Below, in pieces: positions 50,665 through 60,738 of a stretch of DNA of 64,000 bases; the stretch's first letter is position 1, and the number at the start of each line of letters is the position of its first letter. The stretch covers positions 18,851,354 to 18,915,353 of the forward strand of contig NC_045142.1 of assembly GCF_008831285.2 (NCBI RefSeq), read 5' to 3'. The position numbers and the translations under genes are program-made. The notes under the pieces were generated by a model. It searched no databases. It saw nothing but the letters and a program-made list of their open reading frames with translations, and had not been told where the DNA came from. The DNA comes from Nymphaea colorata. Its lineage: Eukaryota > Streptophyta > Magnoliopsida > Nymphaeales > Nymphaeaceae.

Positions 50665-53456
50665 GGGAAGCAGACAGGTGGGAGGAAGGACAAAATGGGA
50701 AAGGAAGACGAATGGATGGTGGGTTTGGAAGACTACTAACAAGGGAAGACCAGGTAGAAGCAAGGACACTAGAGAAGAAATGACAAGAAGTAAAAAGGTG
50801 GACCCGAGACTCAGTCGCGACAAGACATAGGGGACATTGATTAGCCAAACTGATGCCAAGGCGCTGTAGGTGGTCAAAAGTGTTTATATGGCCAGTAAGG
50901 AGACGCCAGACAAAAGCAATGGCACGAGGAGAGGGGCCAAGACACCAAAGGGAACGGGGTGGGAGCGACGCGATAGAAGGACCAAAGGAGGCCAGGCAGC
51001 AAAAAGAAAAAGTGAACTCACGGGAATGTGAAAGAGGCCAAGATGGGGACGCGGACGATGAGAGGTCAACAAGGCGGAGGAAAAGAGGAAGGACAAAAAG
51101 CAAGTCACACCAAAAGTGAGAGGGGGAGGTGTGAGAGATAGAACTATTCCAGACGCTAGGGGAAGGCAGGTCAAATTTAGAACTAATGAATTGGGTGATG
51201 GGAGAATGCTCAGTTGCTAACCGCCACCACCAAGAACACAGAGAAGACTCGCAAGCCCGACTAAGGTTGGTAACCCCAGCACCTCCTAGAAGACACGGAA
51301 AGGCAACCACATCCCAATGCGCTAGGCGATTTGAAGGTCGATCACCACTCCAAACAAACTTACGAATAAGCTTATTAAACCTACTCAAAACAGCTACAGG
51401 CGGTCGAAAGACAGCTAGAGCATGGAGGGGGACAAACGCCAGGCGGTGCTTAGCTAGAGTAATATGACCTGGGAGAGAAAGTAGCTTTCCCTGCCAGCAC
51501 TGAAGGCGATCATTAAGCTTCTGTTCCATTCCATTCCAAAAGGAGGGTGTAGGAGGCGACAGCATAATCTGAAGCCCCAAGTATTCCATGGGCAGGCTAG
51601 TAGCCTTACACCCAAAGCAAACTTTAGCAAAAAGTACCGTGGCCAGATCCGCATGAATGAGGGAAAGATGACATTTGGCGGAATTGATAGAAAGACCCGA
51701 GATGAGCTCAAAAACCCGAAGGATGAGCCACGTTCTCACAATCTGTTGGCGGGAAGCATTACTGAATAGGAGAAAGTCGTCAGCTTACTGAATGGTAGAG
51801 AAGGTCTGTAAGTGGACAGCGAATGAGGTGTGAGGAAGTCAACGACCGTTGCGTGATGAAAAAGTGCAGAAAAGCTCTCACCAACCAAGTTGAAAAGCAA
51901 GGGCGATAACAGGCAACCTTGATGGAGGCCACGCCTGAGACAGAAGAAATCGCCACACTTCCCATTGAAGGAAACCACAAGCTGGGCCCCAGTGACAAGC
52001 GACATGATCTACTGTCTAAACGATGGACTAAAAGCAAGACGGGTGAGGAGGTCAGAAAGGAACTCCCAACTAACCGAGTCAAAGACTTTAGAGATGTCCA
52101 ACTTAAGGATGAATGAAGGAAGCCGTAGACAATACAGGAAGTGAACGACCTCATTGGCCAGGACAACCGCGTCCTGCAGACACCGACCCTTGATGAAAGC
52201 AACCTGGAAGTGGTTAATGATAGAAGGCATAACAGGTGCAAGCCGCAATGAGAGCAACTTAGCAATAATCTTGTAAGGTGTGCCTAGGATGGAGATCGGG
52301 CGGAAGTGGGTGAGGTCCGTAGGGTTAGGGTGCTTAGGCACCAAGACACAGGTAGCTTGATTGAATTTCTTCAGAAAAATGGAATTGGAGGCGAACTCAT
52401 AACAAAACGCAAACACATCAGTGCTACAAACCTCCCAAAAGGTACAAAAAAATTCGACAAGGAAACTATCAATACCAGGCGCCTTACCAGAGCCAAGGGC
52501 CCAGACTGCGCTCTTGATCTCTTGGTGCAGGAAGGGCCACTAAAGAGAGATCGCACAAGAGACAAAGAGAGAGGAGAGGTGAAAATCCGGTAGCGGGGCT
52601 CGGAAGCGAAGAGGTTTAGAGTAGAAGTCCCAGAAATGAGTGCTCAGAGCCGGTAGGATGTCATCGCCAAGAAAAACCTTACCCCCGATAACCATGGATT
52701 GGAGCAACATCTGACGGCGCCTTTGAGAGATGGCCAAGTGGAAGAATCTAGAGTTCTGGTCCCCATGCGCAAGACAACCCAACCTAAAACGCTGTTGCCA
52801 GTGGATGGACTTCCTAATCCGCCACTCCTGGGCAAGACACTGCAGACAAAGGAGACGAGAAGATTGATCCGTAGAAATATTGCTGCTCCAGAAAATGTGC
52901 TTCCAGGCGAGGGTCTCCCTCCTTATAAAGTGCAACTTCCGCGAGAGCCTGAAAGCAGCCCACCTACCATTGACGGCGCGAACCCACCAATTAGGAACGG
53001 TAGCCACAAAGGATTCATCCGGAGCCACCAAAGTTCAAAACGAAACCTGGTGGGCCCGCTACCAGCCCTACCCCGATGAAGGGAAAGGAGCCGCGGAGCG
53101 TGATCAGACAAGTGCCTCGGACCAAGATCCAAGGAGGATGAAGGAAAAGCAGAGAACAACTCAGGCGAGAGGAAGATACGATCCAACCTACGAAGGATCG
53201 GAGGGTTCCTATTGTTTGACCAAGTAAACGTACCATTAGTCGAAGGCATGTCAAAAAGACTGAACTCGTCAATGAAAGATCGGAAAGCAGATATGGACTG
53301 GCCAGAAGTGACAGGGGCGGACGAGTCAGTAGGGCTAAGAAAACAGTTGAAGTCTCCTACCAGCAGCCAAGGTGAAGCTACAAGCTGGCGAACCTGATGC
53401 AGCTCAGCCCACAGCTGTCCACGCAGGGAGGGAGGGAGAGAGACAAAGTGAAAAAT
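50588..53456 (-). mobile_element. LINE (L1-type non-LTR retrotransposon), 5'-truncated and broken
   Basis: Read from 53456 downward. Endonuclease: SPWLLVGDFNCFLSPTDSSA near 53350, FTWSNNR, and DLGPRHLSDHAPRLL near 53120; the N-terminal part is missing, as in usual 5' truncation. RT: LTHFRPISILGTPYKIIAKL, FIKGRCLQDAVVLANEVVH, FILKLDISKVFDSVSWEF, then LRRGLHQGCLLSPLLFNLV. The catalytic YADD reads stop-ADD at 51787-51776. The C-terminus has AFVWRLLTGHINTFDHLQRL with NQCPLCLVATESRVHLFTSC, a zf-RVT domain. Other in-frame stops are at 52540-52542 and 52009-52011, with frameshifts near 53230, 53040 and 51850. No poly(A) tail is seen. The LINE sequence gives way to the VAL exon near 50665-50700. Confidence 0.92.
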
Positions 53457-54862
53457 CGACTAGATACTCAAATGAAAGTGATTCAATGCTCAAGATCAAG
53501 ATAAGGGCAGCCAAACATATGCTTGTTTAATGTACATTTCAAAAATTTCAAGAAGAACCTCCTTCACAAAATATATTTGGAGGTCTCCTTCTGGCAAGGA
53601 TGTCATAAAATCCAATTTTGAACCGCCGTATGATTGAACTACTCTAAAAAAAAAGGAATATGAAACTAAATTTTAACATTTGATTAAGAAATCAAATTGG
53701 ATCTGGATTTAAGAAATGACATCCGATTAAATTTAGAAATAAACACATATTCTAATAAATATCTGATCGGACTGGGATTTAGATTAAATTTGAAATATTA
53801 AATATTTGATATCCAATGTCCAAGGTTTTTGAAAGTCGACTATTAACATATTATAGTGCAGCTAGGATTCAATTTAAAATGCAGATTCAAATATAAATTT
53901 GAATTTAAAAATGAGATTTAAGTTGGATTCAGATTTGGATATGGTATTGATTTCTTTTACAATTGTTTTGAAATCGGAATTCGAACCAAACTATATGAAC
54001 ATCCAAAAAATAATGGATGTGGTTAAGAGAACATGCTGACTAGAGATATAGTCGCTCGCCTCTTTCTATAACATCTGCTACACATTGCCTGCAAGTTGCT
54101 CGCATCTCTCCCCTCGATCTACGACACACCACCTGCAACCTACCTCTCTCCTCTAGATCAGAGGCTTCCTAGTGAAAACCATTATTATAGAGGAAAACCA
54201 GTTTGTTGGCCATATTTGAGGGAGACGAGTTTTAGGCGAGACATGTTTCGCGCCCATTTACTTCCAGGTGCAAATGCAATGCACGTCCACACCATTAGAA
54301 GAATACAAGACCGCAGCTGAAAAATTATTTTAAAAGTGACATTGATCAACAGTCTCGATTTTACAAGAATAAATATATAGAAAGGAATCCTAAATCAGGG
54401 AGAGAGAGCCAAAATATTAATGAGCAATGCAAAATGGCCAGATGGTTGGCCGCAACACAATAAAAAAAAATTGCCATCACCTGCCTATTCGAGACCAAAG
54501 CCCACAGAAACACGATGAAGGAAAGAAAGACGCGTTGGTGCCCCTCGTCCAACCAAGCTTAGGCATCAGTTTCCCTTCTCTTTCACTTTCAAACCCATCC
54601 CCTCTCCACTCACTTATAACTACTCCCTTATCCCTCTTGTTCCGTCCACCCAAATCATCCATCCTTGATCTTTTCCTCCTTCTCTATCCCGTTGGTAATA
54701 GAGAAGGAAACTCCTTCCTTCGATGAGCATTCATTCCCTATTGCTTTGGTCGTTTGGTAGTCATCATTTGAGAGACAGAGAGTAAGAGAGAGAGTGGGAG
54801 GGAGATCCAGGGAGAGGGAGAGTGTTTCGGTCAAAGTCATCCGCAAGGAAAGGAGGGAAGAC
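53457..54862. other. AT-rich stretch and GA-rich leader-like sequence
   Basis: 53.6-54.0 kb repeats variants of 'aaatttgaattt' and 'ggatttagatt' in both directions, an imperfect AT-rich repeat. 54.1-54.86 kb is less AT-rich. 'gagagacagagagtaagaga' near 54770 could be the 5' leader of the next ORF. Confidence 0.4.
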
Positions 54863-55123
54863 ATGAATTCTATCACAAACCTTGTGAGGGACTTCATCGG
54901 CTTCACCATGTGGTTGTTCTATCACCCTGCTTCTACGGTAAACAGGCCAGAGTTCCCTGAAGTTCTTGCTGCCCTCTCGGTGGAGATGGAAGTCGTTGCA
55001 GACGCCAGTACTCCACCTGACCAGGTGGAGGTAGACGTAGAATTGGGCCGGCAGGAGGCATCAACATCGGCGGTGTTATCCGATGATGGTGAGAATTATT
55101 ACTTGCCCATTCATCCATCCTAG
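54863..55123 (+). CDS. Small unidentified ORF, probably exon 1 of a plant gene
   Basis: Start chosen at the ATG at 54863 (MNSITNLVRDFIGFTMWLFY) because it follows a GA-rich leader. The longer form from 54794 has a basic, low-complexity start. 86 codons to TAG at 55121. There is a possible hydrophobic helix near residues 9-22, then an acidic, Ala/Val-rich tail (VVADASTPPDQVEVDVELG). A strong GT donor (gatg|gtgaga) lies at about 55090, so the coding exon may end there. Copia element 2 starts 140 bp later. If a second exon existed, it may now be beyond that element, at about 60 kb. The family is unknown to me. Confidence 0.35.
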   Translation: MNSITNLVRDFIGFTMWLFYHPASTVNRPEFPEVLAALSVEMEVVADASTPPDQVEVDVELGRQEASTSAVLSDDGENYYLPIHPS

Positions 55124-55235
55124 TTGTCATCCGCTTCCTCCTGTGTCTCCTTTTGTCTCTCTATGTAGCATCGTTCTCAAATTAAGGTGTCGTTTTGTCA
55201 AAGTTGCACCACAAATTGAGCAGGAAGGAGGTAAT

Positions 55236-55556
55236 TGTAAGAAATCAAAATGAAGAAATAATTAAAGGGACATGAAATTTTAAAGTGGTTCAGCCAATAG
55301 GCCTATGTCTACTACTCTATCATTTCTTGTTTGCGTTCTTTTGGTGGAGAGGCTCCTTGATATAGAGGAGTTACGTAAGGGGTCTCTAATTCTCAAGAGA
55401 CATGACTTTTCATCTTTCAACAGACATGACTTTTCGTCTCTCAAGAGATGTGTCTTTTCATCTCCCAACAGACATGACTTTCCTTCACTCAAGAGATGTG
55501 ACTTTTCATCTCCCAAGTAATTCACTTTGAGAGCCTTCTTGGTATTTCTATAAACA
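55236..55556 (-). repeat. 3' LTR of copia element 2 (five 24-bp units)
   Basis: Begins TGTTTATAG at 55556 on the minus strand, directly after the polypurine tract. Array of five 24-bp units at 55400-55519. TATA-like ctatatcaagg on minus (+ 55358-55365). Ends at 55236 next to the target duplication. Confidence 0.95.
55400..55519. repeat. 24-bp tandem array in 3' LTR, 5 copies
   Basis: Unit consensus acatgacttttcatctcnca then agag or acag. Copies differ by a few bases and alternate between acatgac and atgtg starts. In the element's direction the array lies in U3, upstream of the TATA box. Confidence 0.95.
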
Positions 55557-58500
55557 TCCCCCCGCAAGCTCCATGCTCCAGCAATGAGATTGAGCTTGTT
55601 CATTATTTGATAATGGTGTTTTCTTACTAAGTGGCTTAGTTAGAATATCAGCAACCTGATCTTTGGAAGAGATGTATTGAATTTGCAAATCTCCTTTAGC
55701 CAATTTTTTTTGAACGAAATGAAGATAAGTCTCTTTGTGTTTGCTGCGGCTATGATACACAGGATGAGCTGCAAGATAGGCTGTGCTGATGTTGTCACAC
55801 CATAATATGGGAGGTTGTGATTGAACAACACAAAGTTCTTTTAATAAAAATTGTAACCACGTGATTTCAGTAGTAGTATTGGCAATAGATCGATACTCAG
55901 CCTCCGTGCTAGAACAAGATACAACTAGCTGCTTTTTAGCACTCCATGAAACTAGATTGGATCCAATAAATACTACATATCCACCTATAGACCATCTTTC
56001 ATCAAGATATCCTGCCCAATCTGCATCACTATAAGCATTAATATTAAGAACTGATATCGGTCTAATAACAAGACCATGATCAATAGTGTGTTTCAAATAT
56101 CTTATGATTCTCTTTACGACATCCTAATGGGCATCAGTAGGATGATGCATGTATTGACAAACCTTGTTGACAACATAAGAGATGTCTGGACGAGTCATAA
56201 TAGAGTATTGAAGAGCGCCAACAATGCTGCGATTAAGAGTTGGATCACAAAAATTTGATCCAGTTTGAGCAGATAAAGCAGGGGAGCATGTCATGGGAGT
56301 TGAAACTCCCTTAGCTCCAAGCATATTTGTTCTTTTGAGAAGCTCAAATATATATTTCCTTTTAGACAATATTAGCTTATCGTCAATTCTTTTTACTTCT
56401 ATGCCCAAAAATAAATGAAGCTCACCTAGATCTTTAATGGCAAACTCACTTTTGAATTGACAAATAATTTTATGAATATATTCAGGTGAGCTTCCTGTTA
56501 TGATCATATCATACACGTATACCAAAACATATAGAAGTATTTCTCTTTTTCTTAAAATAAAAAGAGATGAATTTGTTTGAGCCCCTTTAAAACCAAGATT
56601 TTGGAGGCATAGACTAAGACGGGCATGCCCTAGGAGCTTGTTTTAAACCATATAAAGCACGTTCAAGCTTGCATACATGATTTGGGAAAGAATGATTTTG
56701 AAATCCGGGTGGTTGAACCACATAAACTTCTTTCGAAATAGATCCAGGTGGGAATGCATTTTGAATATCCAACTGATGTATTTTTCCATTTGTGACTAAT
56801 AAAAACAGTCAATACTGTCCGAATTGTAGTAGGCTTCCCAATAGGACTGAAGGTTTCAATATAGTGAATTCCTTCTTTTTGACTATACCCCTTGGCGACG
56901 AGTCTAGCTTTCTACCTTTCTAATGATCCATCTGCCTTTCGCTTGATTTTGAACCCCTAGTTACATCCTACAATGTGTTTGGCTTCTTTCTTTCGAAGAA
57001 GTTTTCAAGTATTGTTTCGAATAAGAGCATTGTATTCTTCTTGCATGGTCTTCCTCCAATTTCCATCTTCATATATTTTTTTGAAATTTGAGGGTTTTTT
57101 GTCTTCAAGAAGAGTGGAGACTAAAGCTCTTGGAAGAGAGTGTTTGCTAAAAAAATATGTATGAAACTCATTGTATTTAGGATTAAGTTTGAAGGTTTCT
57201 GCTTGAGATCTAGTAGTCATAGGATGGACTCGTTCTTGATTTGGTTCATTTTCATTGGATTGGGTTGGCTCCTCATTTCCAAGAGTTTTAGGTTGACATT
57301 CACTATTTGTTTCAGATTGAAGGGTTCCCTTGATGTTGTGGAGGTAGTAGATGATTGTATTGTAGGGTTTGAGAACTGATATTCTTGAGGGGAGGTTAAA
57401 ATGATAGCTTGGTTTTGACTTTCTAGATCTTGAATTTTAGTTTCTTGAGTATCAATAAAAAGAAATTTTCTCTCATTAAATTAGATATATCTCGAAATAT
57501 AGATTTTACCGGTTCATACACCCAAACAATAATATCCTTTATGTTGAGTAGCATAGCTCAAGAAAACACATCTTTCAGATTGGTAATCTAATTTATTTTC
57601 CTGATAAGCTCTTAAACAATGAACACATTCACATCCAAAGATTTTGAGGGAGCCATTATCAGGTTTCTCTTTGAACAATTTTTTCAGAGGAGAAGCAAAA
57701 TCAAGAATCTTGGTTGGCATTTGGTTAATCAAATAAACAACAGTACAAAAATCATATGACCAAAAGTTCTTAAGAATATTACCTTCTGCCATTAGAGATA
57801 AACTTGTTTCAACAATATGTTTATGTCTCCTTTCAACTGCTCCATTTTGTTCAGGGGTATGAGGACTTGATATTCTATATCCAATCCCATTATCGACAAG
57901 ATATGATTGAAGTCCTTGAAATTCTTCTCCCCAATCTGAGTGAAAATATTTTATCTTATGTCCAGTGAGATTTTCATAAAGTGCCTTGAAAGCCTTGAAA
58001 GCTTTGAAAACATGACTAATGTCTGATTTTTTTTTCATCAAATAAATCCAAGTATACCTTGAAAAGGCATCCATAAAAATCACATAGTACTTAAAACCAT
58101 TCAAACAATCATCATAATAAGACAAATCACACTTGTTCAAAACCTTCTTAACAATGGAGAATGAAGGGTGACGAAGTCGTTTGTGCCACTGCCCAATAGT
58201 CTGTCTTTCTCTAAGCTGTGCTTCTTTTTCCTACTATAAGGTCTATCTTATATACTCCATCACTGCTAGTTCCTTGATGAAGAACTTTTCTCATTCCCTA
58301 CTGCTTAACATAACACATATTAGGATGAAACTCAAAATAGACTCCATTATCCTTAGAAAAACGTTGTACAGATAACAAGTTTTTTGTTATTTTGGGCACA
58401 TGAAGAAGATCATTTAAAATTAAATTTTGAGATGTCTTTGAAGAACCAATATTAAAAATTCTCAAACCTGCTATGATTTTTACTGCATCCCCACCATTGT

Positions 58501-59498
58501 ATTTGGCATGAGTGGACAAGTTATTGATATCATTGGTGATGTGATGAGTCGCACCAGAGTCAGGATACTAATTGTCATCTCCAATGTCTTGATTCAGAGT
58601 GTTATAAAAAACTGCATGATATGCTTGAGGAGATGTTGTCCCTTTTTCTTTAAGCAAGTTAGTATATGACCAACAAAACTTTGCAATATGACCAAGTTTT
58701 TCACATATTTGGCACACAAGATTGATAATTGTTTCTACCACAACCTCTATAGTTGGTTTGCTTATTCTAAACTTATTTTGAGACAATATTCACAGCAGGC
58801 ATAATAGATTCAAAAGTTTGAGAATCATCTTCTTTTAAGTTGGCTTCTTGTATGAGAAGAAGCCCACGAAGTTCATTCAAAGAGACGGGGTCCTTTCGAG
58901 TTTCCATACTAACTTTAAAAGCAAGATATTCACTTGGCAATCCTCTAAGAATTTGGAGAACAAGATCAACTTCATCAATGGGTTTGGAAGCAATGGGTAG
59001 TTGATGAGAAATAGCTTTTGTTTTGTTTATATAAACATCCATAGAACTAGACCACATTTTCAAATCTTGAAACTATGATTTTAACTGCATTATTTGAGCC
59101 CTGGATTGAGCAGCATATGACTACCTAAGAGCACTCCAAACCTCTAGAGAGGTTTTTAAACCAATAATTTGGGTATGTATTGATTCAGATAGAGATGACT
59201 TAATCCAACTCAAAAGTAACTAATCCTTTCTCAGTCATTCAATATATTCTGAACTAATTTTAGTTGTTTCACATCTAAACATTGACAGAGCAGGTTTGCT
59301 TCCATCAATCTATCCCATAAGATCAAATGAGATTAAGATTGAAGTGAATTGAGATTCCTAAATAAGATAATTTTCAACATTGAACTTGATGGTGAGGAAA
59401 TGTTGTAAATTGCTTGGGTACTGAAGAGGAGAAGAAAGAAAATTCATACCTGTATCAGAGTTGACTCCTGTATTTGATGATGCTTCTTGATTTGCCAT
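55553..59498 (-). pseudogene. Copia element 2 gag-pol, broken
   Basis: Gag starts MANQEASSNTGVNSDTG at 59498. Its zinc knuckle, CQICEKLGHIAKFCWS, is near 58700. Pre-integrase WHKRLRHPSFSIVKKVL near 58175 runs after CDLSYYDD straight into LNGFKYYVIFMDAFSRYTW; the integrase Cys pair and first catalytic Asp block (usually HSDLWGP) are missing, so a deletion is likely. FHSDWGEEF and HTPEQNGAVERRHK are present. RT reads VYVYDMIITG where YVDD is expected (first catalytic Asp to Tyr). RNase H is good: YSDADWAGYLDERW and KKQLVVSCSSTEAEYRS. Many stops, mostly at expected Trp or Gln positions, and frame changes in 56.5-57.5 kb. Confidence 0.92.
55557..55569 (-). promoter_or_regulatory. Polypurine tract of copia element 2
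   Basis: On the minus strand CTTGCGGGGGGA directly precedes the LTR's TG at 55556. It primes plus-strand DNA synthesis in copia elements. Confidence 0.85.
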
Positions 59499-59565
59499 GA
59501 GAATGAAAAACAACAACACAAAATGTAATCATTAGAATCTAGTAGCGGCACTAACAAGGACCAGT

Positions 59566-59578
59566 GGCTCTAATACTG
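59566..59578 (-). promoter_or_regulatory. Primer-binding site of copia element 2
   Basis: On the minus strand CAGTATTAGAGCC, matching 10 of 13 bases of the initiator-Met PBS, immediately after the LTR end at 59579. Confidence 0.85.
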
Positions 59579-59945
59579 TGTAATAAATTAAAATGAAGAA
59601 ATAATTAAAGGGACGAATTTTTAAAGTGGTTCAGCCAATAGGTCTATGTGCACTGCCCTATCATTTCTTACTTGCGTTCCTTTGGTGGAGAGGCTCCTTT
59701 ATATAGAGGAGTTACATAAGGGGTCTCTAATTCTCAAGCAACATGACTTTTCATCTTTCAACATACATTACTTTTCATCTTTCAACAGACATGACTTTTC
59801 GTCTCTCAAGAGACGTGTCTTTTCATCTCCCAAGAGACATGACTTTTCATCTCCTAAGAAACATGACTTTTCATCACTCAAGAGACATGACTTTTCATCT
59901 CCCAAGTAAATTACTTTGAGAGCCTTCATAGTATTTTTGTTAAGA
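59579..59945 (-). repeat. 5' LTR of copia element 2 (seven 24-bp units)
   Basis: Same sequence as 55236-55556 but 46 bp longer, because the array has two more units. A clean TATA box (CTCTATATAAAGG on minus; TATATAAA at + 59705-59698) follows the array. The first bases are TCTTAAC instead of TGTTTAT, so the terminal TG has mutated. Confidence 0.95.
59741..59908. repeat. 24-bp tandem array in 5' LTR, 7 copies
   Basis: Seven in-register copies of the unit described at 55400-55519. The array ends about 37 bp inside the LTR and about 35 bp before the TATA box. Confidence 0.95.
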
Positions 59946-59953
59946 GTAATTCC

Positions 59954-60310
59954 CTAATAACTTGCCAAAGCAGCACGATTAAATGGAATTTGATAATCGG
60001 CTTTGCACACCTCAACCCTTCTTGCACCAGTCTTTTTGTAGCCGGCACCCGCTCCCATGCCTTGTACATGGGCATTACCTCGCTGGGCATAGCCCTCTCC
60101 CTCATCCTTTGTTAAGCAGGTGGGTAGTGCATTTAGTTTCGTACTTTTCTCTGTTCTTTGTTCCCGGTGATATGATTGTCCATTTAATTCATGACTGCCG
60201 AAATCTCCAGATACTTGACCCCCACCACGGAGAAATTCACGAGTCTTCCTTTCCCGATATTGCACACAACCCGAAAGAATAACAAAGTGTAGCACGTTGC
60301 AGGTCGTCAC
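59954..60310 (-). other. 118-codon exon-like ORF beside the copia insertion
   Basis: Reads GCVQYRERKTREFLRGGGQV, GDFGSHELNGQSYHREQRTE and GMGAGAGYKKTGARRVEVCK, and stops four bases outside the target duplication. Base composition is like a real plant exon, not like the transposons around it. I do not recognise it. It may be a piece of the host gene that the element landed in. Confidence 0.35.
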
Positions 60311-60738
60311 ATGTCAATGAAGGTCCACGCCGCCCTTCTGATGGTCTCCACCTCCTCCCTTCTTGGAGTGCTATTCATGCTAGGTGTTAGGGCATCACGA
60401 TAAAGGTTGGTTTAAAGAAACTCAGACAAACATACCCCAAAAATACCACTCAAAAACACTATTTCCTTTTTTCTCTTTACTTATTTTTCAGTATGCTCCA
60501 TATATTTAAGAAGCAAAAAGGAAAGAAAAGGAAGCAATGCTACCTCACGGCTCACCCTGCCATCTTGAAACACCACTCAAAAATGACCTGCCAAAAAACA
60601 CCATGCTTTGGAGGAGATGCACGCTGCGCAAAGTCCCCTAAAATGATGAACTATCAGGTCCTTGAAACTTCCATGACCACCACAGTGGCTACCCACATAG
60701 GATACTCATAAATTTATACTGGAAGAGTAACTAACACA
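60311..60738 (-). mobile_element. Probable 3' LTR region of copia element 3
   Basis: On the minus strand, TGTGTTAGTTACTC starts at 60738 right after a purine run (AAGGGGAAGA), as a 3' LTR would. A TATA-like 'agtataaatttatg' follows. The other end is not clear (possibly near 60384) and no second LTR was found, so this is tentative. Confidence 0.45.

Larger units (their letters stand above)
55231..59950 (-). mobile_element. Copia element 2, complete insertion with both LTRs and 5-bp target-site duplication
   Basis: Bounded by GTAAT at 55231-55235 and again at 59946-59950, a perfect 5-bp target-site duplication. 3' LTR 55236-55556, 5' LTR 59579-59945 (names follow the element's minus orientation). 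PBS and PPT sit exactly inside the LTRs. The two LTRs differ at roughly a dozen of about 165 positions outside the 24-bp array, so the insertion is old. Total length about 4.7 kb. Coding is described separately. Confidence 0.95.

Noticed and set aside
50853-53397. Several + ORFs of 60-126 codons (for example 52699-53079)
   Set aside because: Antisense of the LINE; Arg/Lys/Glu-rich as expected for the complement of its coding strand.
55400-55519. 24-bp array considered as a coding repeat (HDFSS-type peptide) or CRISPR
   Set aside because: It lies inside both LTRs of a bounded copia element, with no spacers and stops outside the array.
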